Origin: Camillea tinctor
Lineage: Eukaryota; Ascomycota; Sordariomycetes; Xylariales; Xylariaceae
Direction of reading: 5' to 3'
DNA length: 64,000 bases
Assembly (NCBI GenBank): GCA_022578605.1
Contig: MU394053.1
Coordinates: 1,322,229-1,386,228, forward strand
Position numbers and translations under genes: made by a program. The notes under the pieces are model-generated. The model searched no databases. It saw only the letters and a list, made by a program, of their open reading frames with translations, and was not told where the DNA came from. Each line of letters opens with the position of its first letter. The first letter of the stretch is position 1. Below are positions 10,912 to 22,472 of this stretch, one piece after another.

Positions 10912-11761
10912 GTTGTTGCGCGTTGTCGTTGGTAGCAGGGAAAAGGGGGTTTAACATGGCGTTGGCTGGATGGTTATCGTTCAGGCGGATATGGAACAGA
11001 ACAAAAAAGCATCATTCATGGATTTGTACCTACTGAACTTTTGGCGATTATTGTCGTCAATTTAGCTTGACTTAAATCGAGTCAGCTACGGCCTCAGAGA
11101 CCGACCGGCGCCATGCCGGCTTTCCCCTAAACGTTCGCAATCTGATGATGATGGCACTCTTCAGTGCCTCCAACTACTTACTACCTAGTATTTCTCATGT
11201 GATGCATCTTCCTGTCTGTAATAAAACCTAGGGATGTATTGCAAATTGTTCGGGGTGGTTTTTTATATCCGGTTTTAAGATTCCTTGCAATTGTAAAAGG
11301 GGCTTCAACTGAGGGTCTACATCATGAGCGATCTTATCGGTATCTGGCATATATAGACGTACCTAAGGTAGGTACGTCCTAGGACAGCAAGTGGGTGTGT
11401 GAATAAGCATGCCAAAGCAGAGAGGTGGTAGGAGCGATGAATTCAACAGTCTTGAAACCACCTCCTTCCCAGAACTTATGCTTTCGACATACAATCTAGC
11501 AGTTGCCCGAAAATAAGGTTTAATGTCAATTCGTCCTACTTACCTACCTAGTTCTAAAATATCTGTTCTACCCCCTTCTCACGTCCTTCCTCCATTCTTC
11601 CCATTTACTATTCTTCCCCCATTCTTCCCACTTACTATCCTTCCAATTCCTCCGTTCTCGGTTTCCTTTTCACCATATTCCATACTTCTATATACCTAGC
11701 AGAACCAGGTCTATAAAGAATTAAACAATACATAAACTTGAAATATAGCAGCACATGGGTC
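10912..11761. other. Intergenic region, RPL11 3' side and promoter of the next gene
   Basis: 850 bp. It contains a CCTAAGGTAGGTACG-like word near 11360 and a pyrimidine-rich run with the repeated word ATTCTTCCC at about 11590-11640, a typical fungal core-promoter texture. No gene is seen. Confidence 0.55.
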
Positions 11762-14700
11762 ATGTCCAACCAACAGTATTTCATTAGCCCTGGTGGTCAC
11801 CTTCGTTCCTCACAAAACGACCTCGAGCTCCCGAGTGATCCCATTGCCTCTGGAAGTTCAAATCCAGATGTAGAACGTTCATCGACTGCAACAATGACGC
11901 GTAGAGGCCTCCGCCGAACGGACGACTCAGACGCCGATTCCCCTTTGAGACATGCTTCTACTAGACCTAAGAGACGTGAAACTGAAGAATACGACAAATA
12001 TAGCCAAACAGCACAACCCCCACAGATCCTATTTGATAATGATAATCCATCAGACAATGATTACCCGGATGATGTTACTAGCGTGTTTCCAGAGGCCGAA
12101 GATGATGATGATTATGAGCTACCTGGAAGCGAATCAGATGATGATGATGATGATGAAGATCTTGTTATTGAGATGAAGCGACCTGCTGGTAGGAACAAGG
12201 TATCCCAGCGAAAGCCCAGAATATCTGCGAAGGGGGTCGCAGAGAAGCCCAACAGAAAGAAACCTCAGCCCAAGAAAAAGCCTGGTGCTCGCAAATCATC
12301 AGCGAACCCCTCAAGACCCAGGAAATCTAAGCAGGATGCAGAACAGAGAAAAGGGGGTCAATCTCAATCTATCCCTGTATCAACATTAGCACCACCTGAG
12401 CGACATGATCCCTCACTATCCATGACTATTCCTGATTCCCAGCCTACCGAGATGAACACACAGCTGAAACTTAGCAATCGGGGGGTTAGGGTGGCTAAGA
12501 AGCCATTCTACGATGAGTCGACTGGCTCTCAGAGAAAACAGGACTCGCCAGCACAGGCTACTTCTACCATAGACTCTGCGTTACAGAGAGAAAAGCCAAA
12601 TTCAGATACCCACCCATCAGCGATATCCCCCAATATTCCTGCTCAGGAAAATAAATCAACCGCTAGGAAGAAACGTACACTCCCTAATCGAAAGCAACCA
12701 GAGTCTAAACGGCTCAAATTAGATGACGACAAGAAAACCAATACCGATGATATAGTCCCCTCTTTTAAGGATCTTACAAGGTTAGAACAGAGATCAGATT
12801 CAAATTCTGACAAGGCCAATAAAGATGACGGAGTCGAAATCGATATTATTATTGATTCAACTTCAGAGCCTTTAGAGGAAGCCCCCTGGGAAACATACGC
12901 TACCCCTGTGAGCACCATTCCAGGGAATGGTCTTGACCAAGAGAATGACAGTGATCGTGAAGCGAGGAAGAAAACTGAAAATAACGCCAACTCTTTACAT
13001 GCTACAAAGGAATCTTTGCAAGTTGTTGGCCCAAAGAAAAGAAGTCATGTTCAGTATGGACTACGAGAAAATGGCTCCAAACGGATTGCTGAACAAGTAT
13101 CCAAGATCGGCAAAACCACAGCTACTAAAGGATCTTCCCTTGAGAATACTTCCAGCGACCCATCGATTGGTTCTAGGCAACATAATATAGAATTTCTAGC
13201 TGACCCATTAGCTGACCCTAGAGCTAAACAGTCCGAGCCATCTCACGGGAACATTTCAACTTATTTAGATAAATTGTCCAAAAATGGCGCAGGACTTTCT
13301 GAAGGCCGTGAACTAGATCACTCAACTGCTACTCATAAGAAACTTCAGTGCTCTGGTATAGAACCAACTGATCCCAATTTCGACTACCTAGAGCTTAAGG
13401 ACGAGGAACATGAACTATCTGATACAGTCACAATGGCCCGTATGGTACCATCCCGGCCCATATCTCGCAAGCCTAATACACCCGAAAAACCAGTCTCTCG
13501 AGTTACTTCTAATCTACCAAAGGGAGCGAATATTCGATCTACATATAGCCGCAATGATGCCCATGGTCAATCATTTGCTATTCAGGTTTATTCACCGGTC
13601 ACTAGCCCGAGAGAGTATGATAACCCAGAAACTAGAACACACGAAGCCCAGCACGGTGGCTTCGTTGACTACCACGAAAATCAACCTGCTAGATCCATGG
13701 CACATGATGAATTTAGAACTAGGCAAGCTAAATCGTTGACTGGCCCGCCTCAAAGTCCTAAGATAGTGGTCGTCGAGCCCCTCCGTCCTCATAGACCACT
13801 ACACCAATTTAGGGAGGTTATTTCGCAAACTCAAACTGTTGGAGTAAATCCGTACAATGAACAATCAGATACTGGAAACAATTTGCTTTCCATAGATCAT
13901 AATGCTCGTGTTTCTGAAACAGAAGCTAGCATATTGCACTCCAACATGACTAACCAACACCTCCCTGGACACACAATGGTCGGGCCATCAGGAAGCCCTC
14001 ATACTACTCGGAGAAAGGTAGACTTCCCTCAACACACACCCCAGGAAGCACCAAAATTCACACAGTTGAACGAGAGACCTCGGTACAAAAATTACGATGA
14101 CCCCTTTCGACCAATACTACAAGGGGACTTAGAAACGAATACTCAATCTTTGAAACCACGACCTGGTATGTCTTCGGAATTGAATTATGCAGATGGCGAG
14201 CATAGTCTTCATCGTAATAGGCCAGTTGAATGTGGACCTTTGCAATGGCCTCAAATTAGTTCCGCTAGCTTACTCCCTAGGCTTCATAATAGCCAAGGTT
14301 CTGCTATGAATATGGAATACCGTGCACAAACCTCAAAACATCCAATTGATAGAGAAGTTCAATTTCACCCAAAGTCGGTGGACTTCGCTTCCAAAGCTTC
14401 TCAATCGTTCCAGAATGCAGAGGAAAGACCAGCCCTTCAACAAGATGCATCTGAAAATATGGAGTCAACCATGGACAAGTTTGTATTAGATCCTCCACGA
14501 AGACCAGTCAAACCTAGCGACGTTTCGATGCCAGTAGATATAAACCAGCAGAATAGCAGGATTAGACAAAAGTCAAAGTGGGAGCAGGCTGTAGATGCCG
14601 CATGCAATGGGATTGCAGACAGTATGCATCAAATCAGTCTAGTAAGATTTACTCTTGTTGAAACCTACCTTTTGCTTACTGACCGTCCCGTATAGCAAAT

Positions 14701-15001
14701 CTTAGGGCATTTGAGAACTCGGGAGGAGAACCTCGACAACATTGTTGACGAGTATAAACACAATGGTATAAAGATCACTAAAAAATTAATAGCACGCCAA
14801 AGTGTAGAACATGTCTCTGCAGCCAAGAAATTTGGCGAAATATGTTCAGATGCTGCATCAATTCATCTCGAAGCATCACGACATGCTATCACGATCCAAA
14901 ATTATATGCAATCTCATGATCAGGGAGGCGGTATCGCCAAGTGGAAGACAAAAACTAGACAGATTAACCAGGCTATCAAGCTTGCCCGGCAAGGGGCGTA
15001 G
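11762..15001 (+). CDS. Large disordered, probably nuclear protein with C-terminal helical domain; function unknown
   Basis: Exons 11762-14641 and 14696-15001; GTAAG donor, TATAG acceptor, phase 0; 1061 residues. The start is the ATG at 11762; the frame is open slightly upstream but without an ATG. Seen: an acidic stretch at about residues 111-136 (runs of Asp/Glu), then a long Lys/Arg/Pro-rich stretch at about 138-193 resembling chromatin-binding tails, a bipartite NLS-like block near 300-325 (RKKRTLPNRK and SKRLKL), then about 600 low-complexity polar residues. The last 120 residues differ: dense in hydrophobic heptads and likely alpha-helical or coiled-coil (WEQAVDAACNGI to IQNYMQ). No catalytic domain is recognised. 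The architecture fits a chromatin or chromosome-axis scaffold, but that is inference only; I do not recognise a family. Confidence 0.82.
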
Positions 15002-15597
15002 TCTTTGAAGAGAAATTTATCCGGGCTGCCATCCCTATTAGCGAGAATATATTGCTTGAACTGCTTAGGTAATGAGGTTGCAAAAGGGGGATGCTACAAC
15101 AGTGGAAAGATGAGGTGTTTATAAATATCTGTTTAGCAGGTAGACAACGTTAGATTGATTCAAAGTCTACATTAAAAAGCTTCATGACAAATGGAATATA
15201 AAAAGTCCGTTGGTGAATTAACGATAACCGTCTAGGTTATCTGGTATCATTCAAAGATTCTTTGACTCCCATAAACTTACGCCATGCCATTCAACACCCC
15301 GACAATAAATCAAGTAGGTAGGTAGGTGTGCCTAAACCTAGATCAGATCACGCGTTTTTCAAATAATCGATATTTGCTCATTAATCCTCCCTCCTTCCCT
15401 CCCTTGTCTCGCCTCATGAAACCCTTCCTGCTGGGATCTATTTTGATTTGATCTGATTTCCCCTCCTCCGTCCCTCCCGTAGCGGCAGCAGTTGTTGTTG
15501 TTGTGCTGTCCCGTCTTCCGGTCTGAACTTTCTTTTCTTTTTTTTTCTTTTCCTTTTTGGGGGGTGGAGGAGGGAAGGAGGGTTTCGTAGGGGAAAT
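15002..15597. other. Convergent intergenic region
   Basis: 596 bp between the 3' ends of two convergent genes. Includes a TAGGTAGGTAGGTG word near 15314 and a T/C-rich stretch at about 15380-15570. No gene is seen. Confidence 0.55.
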
Positions 15598-16627
15598 TCA
15601 CTTCCACGCCCCCGTAAGCTTCCGAAATACCTTGCGTAGCTTCTTCACCGGACCACGCTTGGTAACCTGCGCTTTCGCCTCCTGGTAGCTGGCCCGCACG
15701 CGCTGGCAGACGCGAGGACGCTCCGTGGGGGGGATCTCGAAGGCCTGCCGGCGGGGGGAGGGGTGTGCTGCTTCTGGTGCTGCTGGTTGGGTTTGGGGTT
15801 GGGCCTCTGCTGCTGGTCTGTTGTTGCCAGCGGGGTTGGTAGGGCTGGTATCCCGGCTGTTGGCGTCGGCGTCGGAGATGCGGTCAGGCTGCTGGTCGCG
15901 CGACAGAGAGGCGGAGGAGAAGCGCGAGAAGGAGGCGAGGGAGTAAGGGGAGTGCGGGGAGGACGAGAGGGTGCTGGCTTGGGAGCAGGGGCGCGGTGGG
16001 AGCTGCGGATGGGGAGAGGGGGAGGATGAGGCGAAAGGGGAGGGGGAAGGGGAGAGCGGGTCGTAGTAGGAGGATGAGTAGGCGGAGGAGGTGGTGGTGA
16101 GCTTGGATAGGCGGTGGGTTTCGACATCTGCCTCTTCTGCTCCTGCTGCTGCTGACTCCCGTTCTGTGAACCCGCACGCACACACGCACTCGCACTCGCA
16201 CTCATCATCCCCTCGATCGGGCCCGCAGGTGCACGAACAAGGGGCGTCGTGGGGGGAATGCGGTTCCAGCAGCTTGCGCGGTGTCCAGAGCGGCTCGTCG
16301 TCGCTCGCGTCGTCATCCCAGATTCGGACTTTGGTAGCATCTCCTGGTCCGGAGGGAAGAGGCTGCAGCTGTGGCACTGGTAGAAGCTCTAGCTTCCTCT
16401 TCCAGTGTTGCTGGGGGTGCAGGATATCGCACGTTCCACACTGTTTGAAAATAAGGGGGGTTAGCGAACTGGAAAGGAGAAGGGGGAAATGTTGGGACTA
16501 CTGCTTAGTTTCATCAACTTACCTTACATATGCGCGGATTCATTTCCATAAAGGACGGGGCTAAGTAGCGCCGTGGCTTCGGCTCGAGGATACGGAGACA
16601 CTCCGACGATACGTATTGGTTGGTCAT
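15598..16627 (-). CDS. Cys-cluster protein of 315 residues, unknown function
   Basis: Exons 16627-16523 and 16440-15598; GTAAG donor, CAG acceptor, phase 0. Seen: N-terminal MTNQYVSSECLRILEPKPRR, then the intron-spanning motif CKCGTC at about residues 34-39 followed by DILHPQQHW. A dense CxC array lies near residue 95-120 (CSCTCGPDRG, then CECECVCACG). After that comes a Ser/Pro/Gln-rich low-complexity region of about 140 residues, and a compact basic C-terminus, AKAQVTKRGPVKKLRKVFRK, ending in LTGAWK. There is no signal peptide, so it is probably cytosolic or nuclear. Cys spacing could bind zinc or another soft metal; this is inference. The coding DNA is markedly GC-rich. The basic tail looks like the most conserved-type segment. 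No known family is recognised. Confidence 0.75.
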
Positions 16628-17970
16628 GGTGACTGACTCTATGGTGTGCTGAGGTACGAAGAGAAAGGGAGTGGATGGTTGGTTGTTGAAATAACTGAGG
16701 GGAAGGTGGTTTGATGGGTGAGTGTGTGGGAGAGTTTTGAGAAGTAGATGAGATTTTGTACATATGTTGGGGTATTGGCCTTCGAATAGCACGTCCCTCT
16801 CCCTCTTCTTATATCACAGTATGCGCGTAGGATAGCGCAAGTAGATGTTTTCTCCCCTTGCACTACTGGAAACTTTAAAACTCGACGGTGAGCCTGATGA
16901 TAGCCTCTATCCCCCTTTTGAGGCTTAATCTGTGGGGGCAATCATTTTTGAATGACTTGAGACAGTATATTTAAGCTCAGATGAGCGTTGAGAAATCCCA
17001 CAATAATTAAAAACCCTTCTAGTCCTGAGAGAGAAAATTACTACAAATAGAAATAGCTCATTTGATATACTTTGGTCCGGGCTACAGTTACAGGTGTCCC
17101 ATTTATATAGAGTTTGCTGTATGGAACTGTGCAAGGCTTAGTGGTCACCACGCAGCAGGTACTGATTCGTGGATGGCTGCAAGCCATAAGCAGAAAACGA
17201 GAACTTTGATTTGCACTTTAAACGGCCAGGTGGATATCTGCCTTTTGTACCTTGCTGGATTCCCTGGACCCCTGGGAAGTGAATGGCAGAAAAATCGGCG
17301 ACTTTCTTCGTTCTTTCTAGCATTAGAGAGAAGAGCATTGCTTCACGATGCTGCTCATTTGAGCCATGAGTTTGCTACACCCTCTAAATTATTATGAAAC
17401 ACATAGTGTGCGGTCTGGTGATAGTAATCTCATCGTGCAAAAAGCTTATACTATGACCGTTACATTAACGCGATGTGTCCTATTTTGCACATGTTGACGG
17501 CGTCCTTGTTCTCGTAAGGGGTGAAGAATGTGTGCTTCAGGGCTCACTTACTAAGTATCCAAGAACTATGGTGAGGAAGACCGTAGAATCCAGAACAGTA
17601 ATAACGAAAGAATTGTGTATGAAGAGATTTCTTAACCCAGCTCCTAATTGCCTAAACTTGAAAGAATTGGTCAAGCTCATTATTTTATAAGCTAGAATCC
17701 AAAAATAAAGGAAATCTATGATATATCGCTGACTATACAACCATCCCTATCATATCCTCTCATCTCCCCCTATTCCGAGACAAGAAAAAAAGAAAGAAAA
17801 AAGCCACCCATAATATTCCTATGTAGTAGATGCTCTTATCCCGTACTAGGGAACCAAATCGATATGAAGGAAAACTATATTTGAAGAGAAGGATAAAACA
17901 GAGCGCTAGTAGAAACTTCTCTATCCCCCCCCCTTCCTTTAGGGTGTTCTCTCATGTCTTTTCTCTCTCT
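16628..17970. other. Intergenic region, Cys-cluster gene promoter and HAK 3' flank
   Basis: 1.34 kb. Open frames here, the longest 111 codons at 17062-17397, have no family features. A CCCCCCCC run sits near 17927. Confidence 0.55.
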
Positions 17971-20953
17971 CTAAATCTCCTTAACGAAGCCAACCTCGAC
18001 GATCCTATCGACGGCAAGCCGCAGATTCGCGATCTTGGCGCGCGTGTTGTCGCGGATCCAGAGGAACGTGGCGAGGACGAGGCGGCGGGGCAGCGTGCTC
18101 TCGGTGCGGATGCGCATCTGCTCCTTGCCGACGACGTACATGACCTTGGCGGCGAAGGAGCGGTCGAGGAGCGCAAGCTCGGCGCGTACGGCGTCGTCGG
18201 TTAGCTCGGGAGGTCCTTGCCTCTTCTCGTCGTCCTGCGCGCGGTGCTCGGTGGTGGGATCGTCCTTATTCGCATCCCGCCCGCGGCTTGTTCGCGAGAA
18301 TGCTGGCTGGGGTTCCTTCTGGCTGCTCGCGGCAGACGCGACGTCGCGGCCCGAGACTGTGACTGCGCCCGCCTTCAGCTCGTCTTCTAGGGCTTCCAGC
18401 CGCTCGGGTGTGGGGGTTGCGCTGGCTTGGCGGATGACTGGGAAAAAGAAGTTAGTAACAAACAAGAAATCAAAAGGAAAAAAAAAACTACTCCAGGAAG
18501 CACTTACCAAAGTTGCGGACTTGCTCATACACTAGAGCCGCAAGGTCTGGCGTGATCACTTCGTCCATGTACCCGTGCCGCACCACAAGCCGGTAGCAGC
18601 CGGGGATCGATGCGCCAAGACGCGAGACGACGTAGCGCTCGCCTTCAGCGGACGGAGCCTCGACAGGGTGCAGGTGGAAGAAGATGGCGACGTCGGGGAC
18701 GGCACCGAACTTGCTGACGAACTGGGTGAAGACGGTGGGCGTCAGCACGCCCGTCTTGTCGAAGTAAATACCCATGCCGCGGATGCGCGTGACGGCGCCG
18801 CCGCCCCAGCGGGCCCCCAGAGTCAAGTTGCCTCGGTCATCCTTCTGGACGAGCTGGCTCGGGCGGAAACGGTCCTCAGCCTCCGCGCTCCACTGGTTTT
18901 CCTTGCCGAAGCGCCACAGTAGGAAGATACAGGCGAGGATTCCCGAAATCGTGATGGTGAACCATGCGCCGTCCGGCACCTTGATCAGAGCCGATGACAG
19001 GTACAGGCAATCGACCGTCGCGAAGAAGAGCCAGGGGATGATGACGACGAAGGGGGAGAGACGCCAGACGATCAGCGACACGAGTGTCGTCATGCAGGTG
19101 TCAAAGAAGGTCACGAACATGACACAAACACTAGAGAAGAATTTTAGTCAAGGGGGAATATTTCAAAGGGGGGAAACATATGGGTCTTTTCAGAAACAGG
19201 CGGACAATCATTTGGTTGACTTACCCATAGGCGTTCCCGAGACGAGTCGTATTCGAGTAGACACAAGTGACTAGGATAGTTCCGAGCATGAGGATCCAGT
19301 TCAGGAACGGGACATATAGCTGGCCGTGAAACTTAGTCGAGGTGTGCACGATCTTGACCTGTGGGCAATATGAAAGCTTCATAAGTTGACTAATAAGCTA
19401 AGGTACTAGTTAGCATGATCATATTTGTTATGATTTAGCTGTTCGGTGTATAGTTACCTGGAAAACCGCGGTGATCATAGCTTGGGAAGCGACAATGGCC
19501 GCCAAGATCGCAACGACAAGACTCGGGTACAACATTCCAGGGGGCACGGAGTTATAAAAGGGGTTGGTGTAAGCTGCTGGGTTCACGCTGATGAAGGCAG
19601 CCTGTCCGATATAGGCCAGCAACAAGCACGGGTAGCACCACGACAGCCAACTAATCTGAATCGCGCGCATGCTGAAGGCGCCCAGATCCGCAAAGAGGGC
19701 CTCGACGCCGGTGAAGGCGAGAAGAATCCCGCCGAGCATCTTCCAGGCCTCGGTCTTCTTCTCCATAAAGAAGTGGATGGCGAAGTACGGCGAGAAGGCC
19801 TTCAGCACGGAGTGGTCGTACATGACGAGATTGTAGATGCCAAAACCCGCGTTGAAGCCCAGCCAGAGGATGACGACTGGCGCAAAGGTGCTGGCTAGCC
19901 TGCTCAGGCCCAGAGGCTGGATGGCGAATAGGACAATTAGGATGCCACACGTCGTTCCCACAACAGTTGAGTCGGTGATGTTATCGCTAACAACTGAGAG
20001 ACCCTGGACTGCGCCGAGAACGGACTGCGCTGGCGTGAGAACACCGTCAGCGATGACCATGGACACGGCCAAAACGCCGATGGTCTTCAGAAGGCCACGC
20101 GTGAACAAGCTTTTCTCGATATTAGACCGCAGGGTGCGTGTGCTCGGATGCATGTCCTGGGTCTTAGGCCGTTCCATCTTTACTAGGGTTTGTTCCCGAG
20201 GATCACGGTCTGTGATATTGGCCTAATAGACTAGTTAACCTCCAAGCTTACGTCTTAGTTCAGGGGAACCTTTGTAGTCGAAACTTACATATCGGGTGAG
20301 CAACGAGTAGCAGCTGAACGTGCCACCTTCCCCCTGGTTGTCCGCGTGGAGGATGATAAGCACGTATTTGAGCGTCACCATGATGGTAAGAGACCAGATG
20401 ATGACGGAGAGGACCTGCAGGAGATCATTGTGCGTGGGATTGTCGGTGAAAGTACTTGAGAAGACGTATAAAGGACTAAGTGATAGAGAGTTCTAGTTAG
20501 ATATATGCCTTTTCCTTTATTTTCTCTCCAAGTAAAAAAGGGGGGGTTCATATTGACAATGCTCACCTCGTTCCAATATCGCCGTAAATAGCACCGGTGG
20601 ACTGGTAAGCCAGCCTTGGACAAAGTTAGCCCAGTCAGATAGCGAACGACAATGCATAGCGAAAAGGCTCTGCAAATCGAATTTTGGGAACTACGCTACC
20701 AAAGCAACGCCGAACCCTTGAACACCTGTTTCTTCCTGCCGTCGTCGCGGTGCCAATCCTCGCCGTCCTCGATATCGCCCGTCTGCTCGCTCTTCCCGTC
20801 GGGCGAGGAGCGAGATGGACTGCGCTCGCGGGGGAGGCGAGAACGCGACAGGCTGCGAGTGTGGTAGACACCGCCGACGTTGACACGACCAGACGTCACG
20901 GGCTTGATGGGATGTACATCATCATCGGCGATCGTGACAGCTGAAGTGACCAT
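17971..20953 (-). CDS. hak1: HAK/KUP-family high-affinity potassium transporter
   Basis: Plasma-membrane K+ uptake, probably K+/H+ symport as in Neurospora HAK1 and yeast HAK transporters. Seven exons: 20953-20700, 20614-20567, 20475-20289, 20222-19458, 19358-19225, 19130-18508 and 18437-17971; all phases agree, giving 825 residues. Seen: a hydrophilic N-terminus, then LAYQSTGAIYGDIGTSPLY (the family's first membrane helix and filter-like signature), VTLKYVLIILHADNQGEGGT with FSCYSLL, SMVIADGVLTPAQSVLGAV, FNAGFGIYN, the GVEALFADLGAF block, and FINWILM-like helices, about twelve membrane segments in all. A cytosolic C-terminal domain of about 330 residues follows, including Ser/Lys-rich linker and FLWIRDNTRAKIANLRLAVD near the end. 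The start ATG precedes a short regulatory-looking tail. Length and order are normal for fungal HAKs. Confidence 0.95.
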
Positions 20954-22472
20954 GGTTCGTTTCCAAAGAGCAGTATGATCCTGGACGACCTTAAACGATA
21001 CAGTCCCTCGAAAAGATGAGGTAGCAATCGAGAAACTCAGCAGCAGTTGGACAGACGACTTTGTAACGAAAAATTTTACATCAAGTTGACGGGATGTCCT
21101 GACTTCATATACATAGCGTACTGGTGATGATGCAAGCCTAACACAGATTTGGGATGGCTATAGACAGATGGAATGTACGGACATGGGATATCCCATGTTC
21201 ATCCGCCCATGCCTGCCTGCCTTCATCCAACAGAGATGTCCCCCAGACCCTGTTTAGGTCCTCGATGTAGCTCAGAAAAAGCTACCAACTACTCACATCT
21301 TACTTTACCGTATTGAACCCTTGCGCCGGAACATGGTCAGACCAGCAGCAAGACATCATTAGGATGGATAGGAGCACGGCTTGATAGGCTGTCGATGATC
21401 TCCAGCTCTCCGTAACCCTAGCGGCTTTTGCTGTAGGTAGCTTGCCCCCCCCCACATATGTTTGGAGCAGCTCAATTACTGTTATTGGCATGTGGTTCTT
21501 TTCTTGGTTACATGTGAACAAGTCCAACCACAAAAGTACATAACCCAAGGGCGAACCTGGTGTGTGGTACGGTAGTACTACGGACGAAATCATCCCCTTA
21601 GATACTTGTGGCTCCAAGGTTGGCGGTGGCTATGGAAAAAGCTTATCAGTCTTGCCACGAAAGCTTGCACCGGCAGAAGCAGAAAACCAAGGATCCCCTA
21701 ACCTAACTGAGTGTAGTGGAAGATCTAAGCGGCGCAATACTTCGGCCGCGATGAGTATGACGGCTGGGGAACAGGAACCAAAATCCTGTGGATCCAGTCT
21801 GGTGTTCCCAACATACGACAATATATCCATTACGACGTCGAATAAGGTGTTCTCTAACCTTATCTTTGAGTATACCTCATGGTAAAAGCTATGTGTAAAA
21901 GCTTTTGGTGGGTAAGTCCTGGGGTTCGGGAGGCCTCCTCCACTTTCATATATCCCCCCTTATCTTGCAGGAAAGCAGAAAATAGAGGCAAGAAAATGTC
22001 TCATCCCGATTCTATGCGAACATAGCTCTGCGGCTAGGGTCTCACGAATTTCACCCCACCACCTTGGCGTAATCCAGACTACTCCAAGGATCTGCCCTAT
22101 TTGATTTGAACAAACACCATAGGATAATTGGAGGAGGCTCATGTAGGTAGGTTGAAACCCATTGAGAAGCAACCTAGCTTAACCAGACGCATGGTAAACA
22201 AATGGTCATCTGTCATCATAATGTAACCTTTGATGCAATATATATCTGCGAAGGCTCTCCTTGGGTAGAAGTGAATTTTCTAGATATCCTTTTTTATCTT
22301 TTTTTTTGTCTTCCTCCCTATTACTCCGTAGATTTCATTTTTTTATCTTGATGAAAACCGAAAATCGAAATCTTGTATAGGCACATGAGATGCATCTAGA
22401 CCGTTCAATTTTTTTTTCTCGAGTTAATCTATTTATTTCACGCTTTCAGGGGTTGCTGACATAGCGCGCACG
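20954..22472. other. Intergenic region, HAK promoter and BCAT 3' flank
   Basis: 1.5 kb with no convincing gene. Frames of up to 107 codons (21562-21885) lack motifs and sit opposite each other on both strands. T-rich stretches near 22290-22420 lie just past the BCAT stop and may hold its polyadenylation signals. Confidence 0.55.

Noticed and set aside
11738..11761. In-frame extension of the 1061-residue protein upstream of its ATG
   Set aside because: The extension opens with TTG, not ATG; the first in-frame ATG is 11762.
15645..16340. 231-codon minus-strand open frame inside the Cys-cluster gene
   Set aside because: Frame shifted against the real exon, Pro/Ser/Arg repeats only; a shadow of GC-rich coding DNA.
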